A stretch of 64,000 nucleotides of DNA from contig JACGZH010000006.1 of NCBI GenBank assembly GCA_014706385.1, positions 992,001 to 1,056,000 of the forward strand. The letters run 5' to 3'. The DNA is from Phaffia rhodozyma. Its lineage: Eukaryota > Basidiomycota > Tremellomycetes > Cystofilobasidiales > Mrakiaceae. Of this stretch, positions 45,281-56,297 are shown piece by piece. The notes below the pieces were generated by a model. The model had not been told where the DNA came from, did no database searches, and was given only the letters and a program-made list of their open reading frames with translations. Numbering within the stretch: position 1 is the stretch's first letter; the number at the start of each line of letters is the position of its first letter. The position numbers were made by a program, and so were the translations under genes.

Positions 45281-45716
45281 GGCGATGTCTTGGGGTGAGA
45301 TCTATGAGATGGTTAGGAAATAATCGTCGTCGTTGTCTCCGTCGCCGTCGGTTGAAATAATCAAAGTCGGTCTGGAAGAAAAACCAGGCTGACTCGATCG
45401 GTGTGGTGACTAACCGTTTTGACATTAGCATTCCATTCACGTTCAATTTATATTGCATAGTGATCATGTATAGATTATACACTGGCAGCCATATTCATAT
45501 AGGGATGTCCTAGGAACTAGGAAAGAAAGAGTAGAATGGCTACATGGAGGGTGAGGGGATGCTTCAAGATAGTGCCGAATATAACAAGGCAAAGAGGCGG
45601 CAAAGCAGGACGCATGTCTATAAAAGAAATAGAGTAGGAGAAAATATTGATAGATCTTGGCAAGGCTTGTGAGTTATAGGTTGGTGAGCGGACAAGTGAC
45701 CGTCAGACAAACCGAC
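45281..45716. promoter_or_regulatory. TRP2 promoter and acetate kinase 3' region
   Basis: About 436 bases. A TGACTCG heptamer near 45390 is one base off the Gcn4-type site TGACTCA, which would suit an amino-acid gene; this is weak evidence. No other gene is seen. Confidence 0.35.
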
Positions 45717-47579
45717 CTAAACTCCCAGCTCCTTTCTCTGTATATCAGGAGAACAAAACGAGAGAGCACGGCAAGTAGCCAGGATGGTGATCAGAACGAC
45801 ATGAAAACAGAGAGAACACATAGACAAGCGGTTGACACTCACCGCCATAAGAGCACATTGGACTTCCTCATCTGTCTCAACCGCGAACACTCTGGGTCCT
45901 TTGGCTTTGTTGGTCGTAATCTCCTTCACGCCTTCTCCTTTGTTCAATTTATTTCTCCCCAATTCCTCGTCTCCGTAATGTACACCCATCCAGCCCAGCG
46001 ATCTCATTACATCCGCCCTCAACGCTGCGCCTTTCTCTCCGATACCGCCTGAGAAAACAATGATGGGCTCAGATCCACCTGATTGATGAGAGTGCGCTTT
46101 GAGCTTGAACAGGTAAAATGAGAGGAAGTGAAGCAAGCGATCTAGATAGACTTTGTACGCCAATGTGGAGGCCTCATGTTCTTCCTGAGAGCATGATGAA
46201 GGATTCGTCATTCGAGTAGTGATCGTCCCGAAATCAGAAGTACCGGCAAGAGCAGTCAGACCTGATTGTCTGCGGAGGGATCGAAACAAGAAGAAACCTA
46301 TTCAATTTCACTCTCATCTTCCGCAACTATAGAAAGATCATGGCTGAATACATACTTGTTAAGAACCATTTCGGCCTTACTGATAAATCTACCGTCAGAT
46401 TTGTCCAATGCATTCTCTGCACAATCCGGAGTATGGTGAAAGATAAGAGTAGGATCGATGCTTCCCGATCGGGTTCCACCCACCAATCCTTCTAAAGGAG
46501 TCAACCCCATGGATGTATCCTTTGACTGGCCATCTTGAATCATGCAAACCTGAATGTGGGTAGAAAACTCATCAGAACACGTTGGAATCTAGCATGAAAA
46601 TGATAGTTACTCACAGATCCTCCTGATCCTAGATGACAAACTACAGCATTTACATCTGATTGATCTTGTTTCAAGTGGTTGGCGATAGACCTCAGCACCG
46701 AAGCGTACGACAGCCCATGAAATCCGTACTTTCTCAGCGGTACTGGAGTCTTGTGACCGATATCTGGCACAGCATATGTATAGATCTCGGGACCAAGAGT
46801 CTGATGGAACAGTGTGTCGAATAAGAGGATAGAGGTCGACTCGGGTAGGGCATCTATCGTAGCCTGAATAGCAAGCACGGCATTATGATTGTGTAGTGGT
46901 GCAAACTCGGAAAGCTTCTCCATCTCTTTCAAACCTTCTTGGTGCTTCTTGGTAACTGTGATAGGTGAGGTGTGCGTAGATCCATGAACACTGATGATAA
47001 GTTGAATCAAATTAGTTTAATATCAAGTCGAATATAGTAAGTAGGGAATTGATTGGTAGCACGGAGAATGTACTTACATTCGATGGGTTACGTATCTCAG
47101 CTCCTTCTTGTCGAGTGACGGACCATTATCCTTGTTCTCTTTGGTGAGAAGGTCGAGGATGATGGGTATGATATCGGTGTCTATATAGAGAGAATAAACT
47201 CAGGATCAGAGATGCGACGAGGCTCGATGCGGTGTAAGACTGTGCCAGAAGCGAGAACAGCGCACACTCGACCTCGTCTTGTTTCTTCTTTACAGTTTGT
47301 CCTGCATCCTTCTTGTCCACCCAGCTGAGCTCGATCTCGACGTCTTTCCCTTTAGCGCCGATGTTACCAGCATCTGCTGTAGCTATAAGCTTCAGCGTAG
47401 AGAGGAGATCGTGTTCTGAGGCAGATGGTGGAGATGAGTCTGCTGGGATAGAAAATAATTTGGATTTGACCGAGGACGATCCACAATTCAAGGATAGGCT
47501 TGAAGTATTCAACCGATGGACTTGTCAGCTATACAACCCTTTCACACATAATCTAACAGCTTACTTACATGTACGGCAT
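45717..47579 (-). CDS. Acetate kinase
   Basis: A tiny first exon (MPY plus two bases at 47579) splices to [16 protein letters not shown], the phosphate-1 motif of acetate kinases. Then come [87 protein letters not shown] and [18 protein letters not shown]. The end is CALMA-RKELGV. All ASKHA-fold motifs are present. Reaction: acetyl phosphate plus ADP to acetate plus ATP (reversible). Family knowledge: in basidiomycetes it works with phosphoketolase Xfp, which makes acetyl phosphate. The gene is divergent from an alpha/beta hydrolase; the 222 bp between starts holds TGACGTCA and GTCACGTG. Confidence 0.93.
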
Positions 47580-47703
47580 ACCTTTCAGTGTTCTCAATCA
47601 AAAGATGTAGGAAAGATATAGAAAAGAAAAGGAAAAGACGAAGAAAGAAGAAAAAGGATGAGTACGTCAACAGGCGATCAGTCAAGTCGATCTTATCTAA
47701 TCA

Positions 47704-47723
47704 TGACGTCACTCGGTCACGTG
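47704..47723. promoter_or_regulatory. CRE palindrome and E-box in a divergent promoter
   Basis: TGACGTCA at 47704-47711 and GTCACGTG at 47716-47723 are separated by four bases. They lie 125 to 140 bp from the acetate kinase start and 80 to 98 bp from the hydrolase start. The first is the CREB/ATF-type bZIP site, the second a Cbf1-type bHLH site. Confidence 0.5.
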
Positions 47724-47801
47724 CAATCGTTCTCTGGTTGTCCTTGTATTCTTATCTGCCGTTCATTCATTCCTTCATCCTCACTACCATCATCCATCAA
47801 C

Positions 47802-50800
47802 ATGACTTTGGGTGTTCCCGTTATTGCTGCTCATAGTAAGTAGTGGCTTTAGGTTATTATGATAGGTCTCAAAGACACCAGCATGGGTCTCAGCTTGTTT
47901 CTTTCCTCGTTGTTTCTCTCCCGCTCAACAGCGACCCCGGTCGTAATCTCTACGTTCTTCAAACACGTCCTTAGAGCTTCAGGTACGAAGAAACGCAGAA
48001 GGCCCAGAAAGGGTGCCGATAGTCAATCGGGAGAGAATCTTGAGGCCTCGGCCAATCCAGACGGAAAGCCTAGACGAGTTGGATCAGATGGACAGCCGGG
48101 CGATGGAGGCGAGGGCGACAGTCGGACGCTCGAATCAGAAGCTCCCGAACACGAACTCGCTTACGACGAGGGCCTTCAGATTGTGAAAGCATTCCTTAAG
48201 ACAGCGAAGAGTTACTCTGTTGAAGAACTCCAGGTAAGAACCGATTCTTTGTATGTGTACGTTAAGTCACAGTTGTCGATGCTTAACCTGTGGGTTTCCA
48301 GTCCTTCACCGCTATGCACGTCCCGAATCCCAGTTAGTCCGATTTTCCTCTCTCGATCTCGATTGCCTATGTTCTGCATTTCTCTACATCTCTTCTTCGG
48401 CTCCGCTTATGCGAACTAACCCTATGACTCCTCTCTACAAGACTGGATTCATCTATCTCCTGCAATTGTACCTCAATCAAGCATCGATCACTCTACTGAG
48501 ATTCTCCAATCCCATTTCAAACAAGTGTACGGAGAATCTGGTCTTAAAGAGATCGGAGGCGAGAAATGGTGGCAAATCAGAGGGAAATCATTGGAGGGAG
48601 AGTGGATCGAGATGAAGAAGGACTACCTGAATAGAACAGTTGGAAAGGTTCAAAAAGTTATGGGTCAGAGTGAAGGCCCGTTAGATAAATCGCAACAAGA
48701 CCGGGTGATTCTCTATATCCACGGTTAGTCGATGGCCCTATCTTTGTTTCTCCTTATCTTCTGGCCCACCCGCCTGACACCGTTGGTTGTATCCGAGATA
48801 AGGCGGAGCATACTTCTTCTCCTCCCTAGACACACATAGGTATCAGATCCAGCGACACGCCCGAAAACTTGGTGGTAGAGCTTTCGCGCCTTCTTATAGA
48901 CTGTCGCCGCAATACCCATTTGTAAGGATCGCGTCATCTTCTCAGATCACTTTGCCGCCTGTCAACTCGGACCTTTGTGAATTTAATACATTTTGTTTGA
49001 TAGCCTTGTGGACTCCATGATGCCCTAGCTAGTTATCTTTATCTAATAGACCCGCCAGCTGAATCCTCCCAAGCTCCCATCGCTGCTTCGGATATGTAAG
49101 TCCACAGCTTTCTGGTCTAGGTTCTCAACCATATACAGATTCTATTGTTGGCTAATAATCTTTGTTTACGGTGATCTCGTTCTACTGTAGTGTCATTTCA
49201 GGTGATTCCGCCGGAGCTGGTCTTATCCTCGCCTTGCTGTGTGTTATTCGAGATTCGGGCGGCAAAGTCCCGCTACCTGCAGGTGCCTGCTTGATCTCGC
49301 CTTGGGTTGACTTAACCCATAGTTTCAAGAGTATCATGGGTGATGACTCTAGAGATTATGTGCGCTCTCTCTTGTGCACTTCGTTCTCCATTTCGATATT
49401 CTGTTAAATGAGGCTGACACAAGTCGCTCTAATTGCGCAGATTCCCTCGGAAGGATTTCATTACAAGCCAAGCTTAGCTTGGCCTCCCATTAAAGGAGAT
49501 TCAATTGAATTTGACGTGGAAAATCCTCGCACAGGAGAGAAACATGTCAAGGTGCTGGACGATCAGGTGCAGATGTATGCTTCTAACAAGTTAGTTATCT
49601 TATCAGTCATACTTTCTTCTCGCCTCTGATGCAATTGAGATTTCAACAACTTGGTTCACGAACTGACCAATGTTGTCCTTACTTTTATTTTATTTTCTTT
49701 GGAAACTCAACAACCATAAGGCTACTACAGCACCCTTTGGTCTCGCCTATCAACCAGGGAAGCTTAGGAGGACTTTGTCCGTTGATGATTGTTCGTCCTA
49801 TTGTTCCTTGATTTCAAATTTATGTAGATATTTTGAACAATCTAAAGCTTGCGAACTGAATAAATCGGCTCTTACTCGCCCATTCACTGCTCTTAGATGG
49901 GGGGATCTGGGGAGCTGCTTCGGGATGAAATGGTTTTCCTGGCTCATAAAGCAGCGGACCCTGAGGCGTATCCTCGTTCGTCTCTCTCCTTTCTGTCTTC
50001 TTCTTTCATTCCGCAATACGGTTTCTGTACTTCTCTTGCTAAGACCCTCGGTGTGGTGTCTGAATAGCGAGCTCGAGTGTTCTAAAGAAGTACCCTGGTC
50101 AGAAAGACTTAATTGGAAAATACCCTCCCACGAAAGTTCATCTTCAGATGTACGGTAAGTAACCTCTTGCATTCACGTTCCCATAAAAATCTCCGACTGA
50201 CGTAGACTGGAAAACCAACTCAAGATGGTTGTGCTCATGTGACTCCCACTCTGTCGTTCACAAAGGTACGCTTGTTCAAGCAGACAGAAATGAAAGTAAA
50301 TACGTTTAACGCTGATTCTAGCAATCCTTCCTCTCTTTCCGCTGAGAATAGCCCGCGAAGTGGATGTATCGCGCTGCTGCCAAGTAAGCCATAATTTCCT
50401 CGGTTCATACCGGTGCGCTGAATTATGAAGAACAGTAACTAACCTGTTGATCTGGTTTATTTAGCTTCAATATCTGGGCTATCACCGCTGCTCGATACAA
50501 CGAGAATCGGCACTCCCATCACCACCATCGACATCACGAACACAGTCACAAGCCCGGAAATGATCACGAGTTCGATCGAACGTCTACCCATTCCTCCTTG
50601 TCCTTCCCTCCGGAAGCCATTGTCCATAGCACATCAGTTTTTCACAAAGATGGTCAGACGACAGCAATCCCGATCACGGAGAGCGCTCATCGATTGGCAA
50701 ATGAGACCGACCACACTGATGATCTAGAGAGTGAAGCTGACAGCTCAGAATGCGAGATGAGTGATGGGTCTGGAGGCGATCGGAGATCGAAGCATGTGGG

Positions 50801-51732
50801 AAAGTACATCAGCGTCACTGGTACCGGTGTGTCTCTACGCTCGCTATGTTTCTTCGTCTCTATTTTCTTCTTTTTCCTTCACAGAAAGATTCTAATTAAG
50901 AGTCATTGACCTTTTAACAATGTTGACAGAGCCCGAGTTTGTCAATTCGATGATCCGAGAAAGAGTGACGGTTCATGGTGTGATCCGGCCGATGGAGCCT
51001 GTGTCCCAGTCCGAGACTTTCCAAGGCCTCGATCTCAACAAAGTAGGTATCGTCCACGGTGCAGGTCCTATACAGAAATGGCTTTCCTCCCGACACGCTT
51101 GGGACAAGAAATATTCCAAGGAGCTTGCTTCGTTCCAAGCGATAAAGACCTCCGAAAGAAAGCTCGCTTCTCAACAAGGTTGGCTCACAAAGAACCTCCA
51201 TGGAGAGACACCACCGTTATCATCCGTGGTCGGTTGGTCGGACGAGACGCACGCAGCGGAGACCGCTAAATCGGTTGATAGAGTCGGTCGACAAAGCGGG
51301 GCTGCCACATCAGTGATGAAGTTCTGGATGAAAGCGGGTGAACAAAACGAAGCAGCCCAGGCTGGTTCGGCTGAAATATCTTCTGCCGAAGCAAAACTCA
51401 AGGATCTAGGAGTGAAGAGTCCGAGCACTGTTCGATTGGTGGGCAATGAGAATCTGGAAACGGTTAGAAATAGGTTGATCGATCAGGGGCTCGACGTTCC
51501 TGCATCTGGGAATGATACCGATTTAGAGATGGCGATAAGGGAGGAAGAAAAACGAGGATTATTGGATCGGTCAAAGATAACGTCAGACAAGTTGGTTGAG
51601 CCAAAGAATAGACGTCTCGAGGCAGGTCAAAATCCAATTAAAGAAAACTCCATCGGCGAGGAGATCGAGGGGAAGGATGGCTCAACCTCAGCCAATCACC
51701 CAATCGAATTAGGTCAACCTCTTGAACCCTGA
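47802..51732 (+). CDS. HSL-type alpha/beta hydrolase with long C-terminal extension
   Basis: More than ten exons. The start [11 protein letters not shown] joins [14 protein letters not shown] and a basic/acidic insert ([12 protein letters not shown] onward). The hydrolase-3/HSL core shows VILYIHGGAYFF-type oxyanion sequence split at 48720, then [22 protein letters not shown], the elbow [16 protein letters not shown] (Ser near 49205) and [15 protein letters not shown]. Later core parts are [22 protein letters not shown] sequence near 49910-49970. The C-terminal third (50460-51732) is outside the core: a His-rich patch [14 protein letters not shown], acidic-Ser sequence, [19 protein letters not shown] and a helical tail. 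Family knowledge: such enzymes hydrolyse esters of lipids or small acids, for example steryl acetates. The substrate here is unknown. Exon joins between 49600 and 50330 are uncertain. Confidence 0.78.
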
Positions 51733-52264
51733 TTCACTTTATTTATTCCGCTTATGCCTCGGTTCCATTCAGTAACCCAAGAGGAGAATTCTTTGCAGCC
51801 GAGCATGTCAACGCATCAATCTCTAACCTTGGTTCTGATCATGTTTCATCATTGTCATATGTCCCTTCACCTTTCCCTGAGTTTGTTCATACATATCGTT
51901 TCTTGTTCCTTACACAACGTATTTGATCGGTTTTTTTTTTCATCAAGTTAACTATATGACAAATCGAGTTATGGCAGATCATGATGTGTAGGAAGCTGCA
52001 TACAAGAAACTAGATCATGCGCCAAGAGTGAGAAGATATTAAAGAAAGAAAAAGAAAGGGATAATATTTAAAAACAAAATCCAATTGAGCGTATAGAAAT
52101 ACATGTTCGAATTGAAGACAAGAAACAGTTGCAAAGAAGGGCGTGTGTACAATGAGAAGAAGCAGAGAAGTCAAGGGGTTCGTGGATGTATGGATATAAA
52201 AGTAAAGAAATCCCGAAAGGAGGTGAGAGGAAAAGAAAGGGTCTGTTGCAGTCCATCGATTCGT
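51733..52264. other. Convergent 3' region of hydrolase and exchanger genes
   Basis: About 530 bases with AT-rich and purine-rich sequence; no gene or repeat is seen. Confidence 0.5.
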
Positions 52265-55200
52265 TCATTCGGCTGTCCACAAGACTTCTGCCACAACATT
52301 CACCGTCATGGAAAGGACATAGAACGCGATGAGGAACGCTCCCCATCGTTTGGTGATATAATAACCGTTCAAAGGAACGACGATGAAAGTGATGATGAGA
52401 ACCAGTAAGAGACTGATGACACCTGTGACCAACGATGGATGGATGTTGACCGGGTATGACTTTCCGGTTGAAACAATGACGAATGCTCCCGAGAAACCGA
52501 CACCTAGGAGAATATTAAGCATTGGTCCGCCGAAGCACGCGGAGAAAGCCATGACGGGTGAAAAGGTGGCTATACTCAAGTTGGCTACTAGGTCGGCTGA
52601 AGAATTCCCAATGGCGAAAACAGTGAGACCAATGATAGCATCTGAGAACCCTAAGATCCGGCCCATCGTGGTGAGGACGGTGACAACTTCATCTGCAAGG
52701 GCCATGATCCAGATCATCGCTATCGAGAACCCAAGGAGGCATCGTCCAATCCTCCAGAAGGGTTGTTTTCCGTCTTTGGCGAAGACGAGAGTGAATCCAG
52801 AGAGGATCACACCAAAGATGACGAAACCGATGAAGGGGTATACGGCAAAACCGGTATCATCCGGGTCGTAGAAGAGAACTCCCCCACAGAAAGTCGGTCC
52901 TAAAGTGCACTGCGTGATGGTTAACCATTTGTTGAATGCCAACGCATTCATCCCATCTTCCTCCTCGCACCTCATCTCTCTTTCGATTCGCGACAACCTG
53001 TCTGGTTCGCTCTCATGTTCCTCATTCTCCGCATTACCCTCTCCTTGCTGATTGCCATGCTCCACCTCTCTATCTATTGGATGTGTTGTGTGTTGGAGAT
53101 GGCGATGGTTGTGCTGATGTGATTGAGAAGGATCGGAAGGATCGGAAGGAGTGCCGTTCTCCGAAGGGTTATGTGAGTGACCAAACGACGAGGGTGGCGG
53201 TCTGATTCCTTCACCTAGACTCAAAAGCTTGGAGTGCATGACCTCTGCTGCCAACGCATTGGGACTCGAGACTGGACTTGGACTTCGACTTCGACTCCGA
53301 CTTGGTGTCCAACTTGGTCTCCTCGAGCTCAAGGTATAACCATCTCCAGTCTCACTTTCTAAACTCTCAGCTTCTTGTACTCTAATCAACATCCCTCCCT
53401 CCGTCAGTCCACCAGCAACCGGCTCCTCCTGTTCGTCTTCTTTCTCTTCTTCATCATCCGACACGGAACAACAAGTCGCTCCTCTACCAAGGTTGTCTAC
53501 GACCGGTAATGTCAACGTCAACGCCAAGATCGCTGGTACGGCAAGTACGGAGAGCACCTTGCCGAGGACCGATTTGAGTTTGAACGACTGGAGGGATGGA
53601 AACAGAACATGATACGTCATCTTTGCTATGTGTATCATTTTCCGACGCTTGATCTTTTGGTGAGTCGGGCGGAGAAGCGAGATGGGTGTTATCGAAGGAG
53701 ACTCTTGAAGGGTAATAGATGGTGGCGGAAGCGGAGAAGAGGGAGAGGGTGCAGGGGGTTCAAGTGTGTGTATACTTTGAGAAAGGTGTGATGGGTTTTG
53801 AAGAGGACTCGGTCGATCAGACATCGCCAAAGAAGGTGGTCGAAGAGTCTTGAACTCTCGTGTTGAACCGGGCAGGTTCCCCGGTCGGATCGTTCGATCA
53901 CTACTCAAACTACTGACCACCTCGCTTCTAGGTGTGTTCCCTTCTGTTTCCCACGGATTTACCTCTTCGACTCCAGACTCGCTTGCGAAAGATGGAGTAG
54001 ATAGAACAGATGGTGTCTGTTGGGCTGAGTCATCTGCTGTGTTCCCGAACATCCACCTAGGTAGGGATGCACTCGGTCTTCGGGGTGATGATCCGGCCCG
54101 TTCTCGGTGGATAGTCTGTCTTTGAGGAGAGAAATACGATGATTTCTGGGAAGCACTTGGCGATGTCATGTCGGCCGAGTGATGCTGTCGATGGTGTTGG
54201 TAGTGATGATGGGAATTGGTTGAAACCCTTCGAGAGCCCGGTGGCGGATGGATAATGTGGGGATGATAATGTCCGGCGGTGAAGATGCTAGGTGACAAAT
54301 GTTTTGCACCTTCAATCTGGATGTCCTCTAGACTCGCTTGGTTCTTCAAAGAATTCACGACATCTCTAAACTCGACAGCTCCGAGGAGGGAAAGCTTGGT
54401 CCGTCTGACGTCAAACGTCGCGACAGAAGCGGCAGAGCTTGAGCGGAGGTGTGAAGGTCGAGAGTAAGACAGTCGACGACCCGAGGGAGAGTGGCGAGGT
54501 TCGCTTGATCGAGAATCTACGGAAAGATTGTCGGTTTCTAGTCGGAGAGTGGGATGTCTTGAAGGTGAATGGACCGAAAGAGCGGCGGACGGATGGAGGA
54601 ATTGGGAGACATCAACGGAAGACTTTCGGGAGTTTGGCGCAGACGGATCGATTAGGAGAGAGGGTGTTGTCGAAACGGCCGAATTCGATCTAGACCTAAC
54701 GTTCGAGTGAGATCCACCTGGAAACCTATACCCTGCCAGACCTTGATCCGAGAGAACGAGGATGAGAGGTGAATACATGAACAGAACGGACGTATACAGC
54801 CACTTCGCGATTCAACCTGTAGAATCATACGCAGAGAGAGATACAAAATGACCAAAGACTTACTCTCTTCCTCGTCCCTGTCCAAGAGATCATCCTCCGC
54901 TTCTTGTTCTTCATCCTCTTCGAGCCTGATCTCCCCTTTGCCTCTGAGCCTCATGATCCAACTTCCGCCTACAACCCAGACCACATAAGACACATACAGC
55001 CCAACCAGACCACCAGCCTCCCAAAGTGTCAGCACCTCATCTTTCATGACGACAAGAAGCAAACTGATGGCAGCAATGGCGAAGCCAACGTCTCGGAGGA
55101 ATGGACCTTGATGAACTTTGAAAGGCTGGACGAAAGCCATCAAACCGACGACGACGGTGATGATGAAGGTGGCTGCGCCTAGGAGTTCGCCGATGGCAAG

Positions 55201-55787
55201 ACTACCGGAGTCGTTGGTGAACGCGCTGTAAGTCGACTAGATTGGTTTGAAAACGAAGGGAAAGAAAATGATGACAATTTGCTATCAGCCCCCTCCCGCT
55301 TCCGAAAGAAGATTCTCAGAACCTCTTCTCCATACAAAGAAGAAACAGGAAGAATCCGGAGGAAATATCTCACCAGGACGTCTGGACTACCATTCCCAAG
55401 AGCCAATAGTGTCACTCCAGCCGTGTTGTCTGATAATCCGAGCGCGTCGGCCAACGTCGCGAGGTTTGGTACGAGCCATTCTCCAGCAATCATCCCCAAG
55501 AGCGCGAGTAGCAAGCCGGTGTAGGATAACAGAACGGGCAGGACCGTCCAAGCTGGCCAACTCGGATCTTGTGGTGGGCCAGGGAAAGGAAACGCTGATG
55601 TTTCGACCGTCGTATTCTTGGTCAACCATGACGACGGCGGCTCATAAAGAACTGACCGAGGGATCGACGATCTACGGACGAGTAGTCCATCGGGAGCAGT
55701 ATGTCGGTACGAGTTGGCGAGAAGGACGAGATTGATGGTGAACACCAAGGCGAGGACGACATAGACTGGTGGTCTAGAGAGCGTCAT
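52265..55787 (-). CDS. Na+/Ca2+ (cation/Ca2+) exchanger, NCX/NCLX class
   Basis: The start MTLSRPPVYVVLALVF (55787) is an N-terminal hydrophobic segment, possibly a signal anchor. Alpha-1 repeat: GVTLLALGNGSPDVL split by an intron, then LAIGELLGAATFIITVVVG-type sequence. A membrane block around 54650-55143 gives AIAAISLLLVVMKDEVL and LYVSYVVWVVGGSW. A very long Ser/Pro/His-rich cytosolic loop covers about 54780-53600, with a second acidic loop (SVSDDEEEKEDEQEE). Alpha-2 repeat near 52550: TVFAIGNSSADLVAN and MAFSACFGGPMLNILLGVG. It ends VLWTAE. The (G)NGSPD/GNSSAD pair and CFGGP..N.LLG are those of NCLX/SLC8B1-like and fungal Ycx1-like exchangers. Role: calcium extrusion across an internal (vacuole, ER or mitochondrial) or plasma membrane; which one cannot be told. 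Confidence 0.9.
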
Positions 55788-56297
55788 CTGACTTGCCTAT
55801 CGGTGTTTTCTTTGTCGGTTGTGTTCGTTGTCCAGCGACGATGGTGTGTTTAGAAGAGAGCAAGACTCCTGGTGGTGTTTGGAGGAAGTTAATGATCGTC
55901 CGTTCCTGGAACGTAAGGATGCACGCGTTTGGGCTATGTTAGGGTTAATGCGTTGAGTTATAGATTACGTAAGGCGGCTGTGCAGCCGTCGCCAAGACCG
56001 TGGTCATTCAATCCATCCATCTCTTTCGCAGTCGTCGGTGGCACTATGGGAGTGGCGATGCATTGGATAGTTGTAGAACTGGGGTTCAGACCTGGATCTA
56101 GACCGAGTCTCAAAGCTAGACTACAGGAAAAGATGATGATGACGAGTATGAGTTACCATGGATTTCGATGCCAGGGATGGCACCTGCCTCGCATGTACAG
56201 ATAAGTCTGGATAATCCGACGGATACAAGTCTGGTAGCTATTTGTCCGGCACAAAGAAAGAAAAGTAGACAAGAAAGAGAGCATAGTTTCTAGTTTC
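55788..56297. other. Exchanger promoter and UPF3 3' region
   Basis: About 510 bases; no conserved frame, repeat or RTCACGTG site is seen. Confidence 0.5.
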
